Below are positions 6,869-8,784 of a stretch of 8,784 nucleotides of DNA, one piece after another. The DNA comes from Elusimicrobiota bacterium (GTDB taxonomy: Bacteria > Omnitrophota > Gorgyraeia > Zapsychrales > Fredricksoniimonadaceae): assembly GCA_012514595.1 (NCBI GenBank), contig JAAYZZ010000192.1:1-8784 (forward strand), in the 5' to 3' direction. Numbering within the stretch: position 1 is the stretch's first letter; each line of letters begins with the position of its first letter. The position numbers were made by a program, and so were the translations under genes. The notes beneath the pieces are model-generated. The model was not told the origin of the DNA. It saw nothing but the letters and a program-made list of their open reading frames with translations, and made no database searches.

Positions 6869-7556
6869 TGTCGACGATCTTCTGACCCAATCTTGTCACG
6901 GAGAGGTCCTCTCCGTCGCGAACAAGAAAACCGCCGTTCCCGTACAGGGACTCCACACGGTCCCGTTCTCTCTGGGCCGCGGCACGGGCGTCCGCTGCCC
7001 GGCGGCGGATCGCGGCTATATTCTTCTTCACCTTGTTGATCTGCCGACGAAGGGCCTTCAGGCGCGAACGCCCCTGATCGACCCCGTCAATATCCGCACT
7101 ATACTCCGCCAATTCCGACCGGACCTTCTGAAGGTCTGCATCAAGGGACTGGTTCTTCGCCTTCAGGTCTTTGACCAGGGACTCAAGACCCAGGGCCTGC
7201 TCCTTGTAGGTCTCGAGGATCTCGATGTTCGTCCGAAGTTCATCATTCATCTTCTGGATCGCGGCCATCTCGCCCTTGGCAGAAGAAAGCTGCGTGTTGG
7301 CGTCCTCCAGCTGTGCGGTCATCTCCGCCACCTTCTTTTCCGCCTCCTTCTGGGCCTGACGTGCCTCGCGATAACCCTTTGCCTGATTCGTCAGGACAAT
7401 GGCCTGGCGCTCAATGACACCCTCACTGGCGATGAACGCCTCCTGAAGGTCCTGATAATTGATGAAAAAGATCACAAGTGTCGCAATGAACAGAGCGCCT
7501 GCCGCCAGCCACAACACCCAACGGACAACCACCTTCGGATCCCCGCCTTTTTCCAT
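6843..7556 (-). CDS. Membrane-anchored coiled-coil protein of unknown function
   Basis: I do not recognise a named family. The product is about 237 residues from the chosen ATG. It has a short polar, lysine-containing N-terminus (MEKGGDPK), one strong hydrophobic helix at about residues 10-32 (VVVRWVLW through LVIFFI), then a long charged, Ala/Glu/Lys/Gln-rich region at about 45-200 that reads as a nearly continuous coiled coil. A short C-terminal segment contains GNGGFLVRDGEDLSV and ends DVKFVNP; it looks like a small beta-rich tail. The pattern suggests an inner-membrane anchor with a rod projecting from it. The start at 7556 has GGAGAGGG just upstream; the in-frame ATG at 7568 lacks a usable ribosome binding site. 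It lies 45 nt after the PilZ gene, shares its promoter, and is followed by a terminator, so the two form one unit. A secretion, motility or envelope-scaffold role is only inference. Confidence 0.85.
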   Translation of the reverse strand: MEKGGDPKVVVRWVLWLAAGALFIATLVIFFINYQDLQEAFIASEGVIERQAIVLTNQAKGYREARQAQKEAEKKVAEMTAQLEDANTQLSSAKGEMAAIQKMNDELRTNIEILETYKEQALGLESLVKDLKAKNQSLDADLQKVRSELAEYSADIDGVDQGRSRLKALRRQINKVKKNIAAIRRRAADARAAAQRERDRVESLYGNGGFLVRDGEDLSVTRLGQKIVDIDVKFVNP

Positions 7557-7558
7557 AA

Positions 7559-7566
7559 CCCTCTCC
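7559..7566 (-). promoter_or_regulatory. Ribosome binding site deciding the start of the coiled-coil gene
   Basis: GGAGAGGG on the minus strand, with its GGAG core 6 nt from the ATG at 7556. It lies between the two candidate ATGs (7568 and 7556) and so supports the inner one. Confidence 0.6.
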
Positions 7567-7601
7567 ATGATTTGACTTTTGAGGACCGCTCCTGCCGCTT
7601 C

Positions 7602-8009
7602 TTAACGGTCCAGGCCGAAATTCCTGTCCGCAATCCCCATTCCCATGCCCTGGGAAAGGGACTCCATCCTCCGGTGAACATGCCGTTCGATCTCGGCTCG
7701 TGTTTCAGCCGACATCTGTTCGAACTCAACACCGCCAAAACAGTACCCGTTCCCCGCCGGAGGATTCTTTCCCCAAACGATACGGGCCCGTTGAGGGACC
7801 ATCAAGGCCTCCTGTGGCTCCTCGGCCCGCAATAGAAAGACCTTCTTCTTCCCGGGAAAAAGAAGCCCTTTGATCTCGATCATGGCCCCGGAAACGCTGA
7901 TATTGCGCAGGACCCCACGCCCCTGCGCCTCGGCGCCCTCGATCTGCCAGAGGACAGGAATATCGTCCCGAACACGCGTGTGCCGACGCAGTTTATCTTG
8001 ATCGTTCAT
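7602..8009 (-). CDS. Single-domain PilZ protein (predicted c-di-GMP receptor)
   Basis: The 135-residue product is essentially one PilZ domain, the beta-barrel that binds the second messenger c-di-GMP and relays it to partner proteins controlling motility, adhesion or polysaccharide secretion. Both halves of the ligand signature are present: the arginine motif RRHTRVR (residues 8-14, RxxxR as R8 and R12) and NISVSG (37-42), matching (D/N)xSxxG, with I44 and I46 on the following strand. GVEFEQM (about 93-99) is the closing strand typical of the family, followed by a helical C-terminus with several Arg, His and Met residues. There is no signal peptide or membrane segment. ATG at 8009 has GAG about 5 nt upstream, a weak site. 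A strong promoter lies about 30 bp before it, and the membrane coiled-coil gene follows, a plausible partner. Confidence 0.92.
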   Translation of the reverse strand: MNDQDKLRRHTRVRDDIPVLWQIEGAEAQGRGVLRNISVSGAMIEIKGLLFPGKKKVFLLRAEEPQEALMVPQRARIVWGKNPPAGNGYCFGGVEFEQMSAETRAEIERHVHRRMESLSQGMGMGIADRNFGLDR

Positions 8010-8042
8010 GCGGTCTCTTTCAACAGGACGGAAATTGGAATT

Positions 8043-8071
8043 AGTATACCTAGACCCCTTTTCCTTGACAA
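8043..8071 (-). promoter_or_regulatory. Sigma70-type promoter of the PilZ/coiled-coil unit
   Basis: The minus strand reads TTGTCA (-35, 8071-8066), an exact 17 bp spacer, then TATACT (-10, 8048-8043). Each hexamer matches 5 of 6 consensus bases. Transcription would begin near 8036, giving a leader of roughly 27 nt before the PilZ ATG. It lies in the gap between the AsmA-like gene and the PilZ gene. The -35 is embedded in an 11 bp inverted repeat, CCTTGTCAAGG. Confidence 0.75.
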
Positions 8072-8095
8072 GGAGAATGTCGCAGGCCCCATCCC

Positions 8096-8784
8096 TTACT
8101 GACCCAGGACTTTCTGCAGGAGAACCCCAAGCCCTTCGCTCAAACGATCCGCCTGGCCGGAAGATCCCCCGGAGGATGGCGCCGGCCCCTCCTCTGTTGA
8201 TCCCTCGGTCGTTTCCCGACGGGAATCCCCCCCGAAAAGAATATCCACGACCCCTCCGACCTTGGGGTCCTTTTCCAGCAGAGAGGACAGCCCCTGCCTC
8301 CCTTTCTCGACGAGGAGTTTCTTGGCCACAGACTCCGCATCCGGCCTAAGCTGCGGCTGAGAGAGCGTCCCCTCGAGAACAAAGGGGATCTCGATCCTCT
8401 GGGCCTTGTTACAGATCCCTTGAAAGACCGCATCTTTCTTTAAGACCTCCTGCGTCAGACGATCAGAGAGAACAAGACCTCCTCGTCCCTGCAAGGCGCC
8501 GGAAAGTCGTCCGTCACCCGTCAGGTCGAATGCCATATCCGCAGACACAACAGAGACCTTTTCCAGAAAGACAACTCCCTCCTTGAGGCGGACATCAAGG
8601 ACCGCCTCTTCCACAGGGACCTCTCCTTTTTCCCATTGCGCCCGCACATCCGGCGGCAATGTCTCCAAGACCACAGGCCAAAGCCCGGCGAGGAGCGTCC
8701 TTTCGGAAAGCATGTCCCCGATCCGATCCATGACGATCACCCCCTGGGTCAGCCCTCCGGTCATATGAAGCGTCATATGATCCA
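8096..8784 (-). CDS. AsmA-family envelope protein, C-terminal part (cut by window edge)
   Basis: About 229 codons of a reading frame that stays open to the right edge; the first in-frame Met seen (8776) is internal. The protein resembles the C-terminal end of AsmA-like proteins, large inner-membrane-anchored periplasmic proteins linked to outer-membrane assembly or lipid transport. The recognisable piece is IEIPFVLEGTLSQPQLRPD (about 129-147 counted from 8776), which matches the AsmA signature of a beta strand, then GTL, then P and D. It is preceded by DVRLKEGVVFLEKVSV and GDGRLSGALQGRGGLVLSD, the repetitive beta-strand pattern of these proteins. The tail after FGGDSRRE is low-complexity (Ser, Gly, Glu, Pro) and ends in a short amphipathic helix, GLGVLLQKVLGQ. 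The stop at 8096-8098 is followed by the promoter of the PilZ unit, with no obvious terminator hairpin between. The assignment suits a Gram-negative envelope. Confidence 0.75.
   Translation of the reverse strand, partial: DHMTLHMTGGLTQGVIVMDRIGDMLSERTLLAGLWPVVLETLPPDVRAQWEKGEVPVEEAVLDVRLKEGVVFLEKVSVVSADMAFDLTGDGRLSGALQGRGGLVLSDRLTQEVLKKDAVFQGICNKAQRIEIPFVLEGTLSQPQLRPDAESVAKKLLVEKGRQGLSSLLEKDPKVGGVVDILFGGDSRRETTEGSTEEGPAPSSGGSSGQADRLSEGLGVLLQKVLGQ

Noticed and set aside
7046..7470. Tandem repeat within the coiled-coil gene
   Set aside because: The protein looks repetitive because of heptad-like Glu, Lys, Ala and Gln patterning, but no DNA unit repeats at a fixed period.
6756..7835. Plus-strand open frame of 359 codons
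   Set aside because: It runs antisense to the coiled-coil and PilZ genes and passes through the terminator hairpin, with no motif support.

Overview
The window looks like a chromosomal stretch of a Gram-negative bacterium of moderately high GC content (mid-50s by eye, not computed). Every supported gene lies on the minus strand, so transcription runs from high to low coordinates. An AsmA-type envelope protein, a split glycine decarboxylase (separate gcvPA) and a large GH94-like glycan phosphorylase homologue would suit a candidate phylum such as Omnitrophota. That placement is a guess from gene content; nothing in the sequence proves it.

Layout in transcription order. (1) 8784-8096: C-terminal part of an AsmA-family protein, its start outside the window. 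(2) 8071-6781: a compact transcription unit. It has a sigma70-type promoter (TTGTCA, 17 bp, TATACT), a single-domain PilZ protein with the c-di-GMP binding signature, a membrane-anchored coiled-coil protein of unknown function, and a strong intrinsic terminator. (3) 6778-415: a tightly packed run of DUF167 (YggU family), YqeY (GatB/YqeY domain), a membrane-anchored NodB-type polysaccharide deacetylase, a protein of about 1086 residues resembling GH94 cellobiose/chitobiose phosphorylases, gcvT, gcvH, an intrinsic terminator, and the start of gcvPA, which runs off the left edge. Gaps inside this run are 10-30 bp, and the GH94-like gene overlaps gcvT by one base (TGATG).

How they work together. 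GcvT, GcvH and GcvPA are the T, H and first P subunit of the glycine cleavage system, and gcvPB is expected just left of position 1. The terminator between gcvH and gcvPA could give more H and T than P. Upstream in the same run are two carbohydrate-active candidates, the deacetylase and the GH94-like protein. Their coupling to one-carbon metabolism is unusual and may be only operon packing. The PilZ and coiled-coil unit is bounded by its own promoter and terminator and may be a small c-di-GMP-responsive membrane module (inference).

There is no RNA gene, CRISPR array, insertion sequence or other mobile element that I can support, and no gene-free stretch exceeds 300 bases. The most notable points are the promoter-to-terminator PilZ/coiled-coil cassette, the GH94-like protein with altered active-site positions coupled to gcvT, the terminator inside the gcv cluster, and the His-to-Glu change in the deacetylase metal site.
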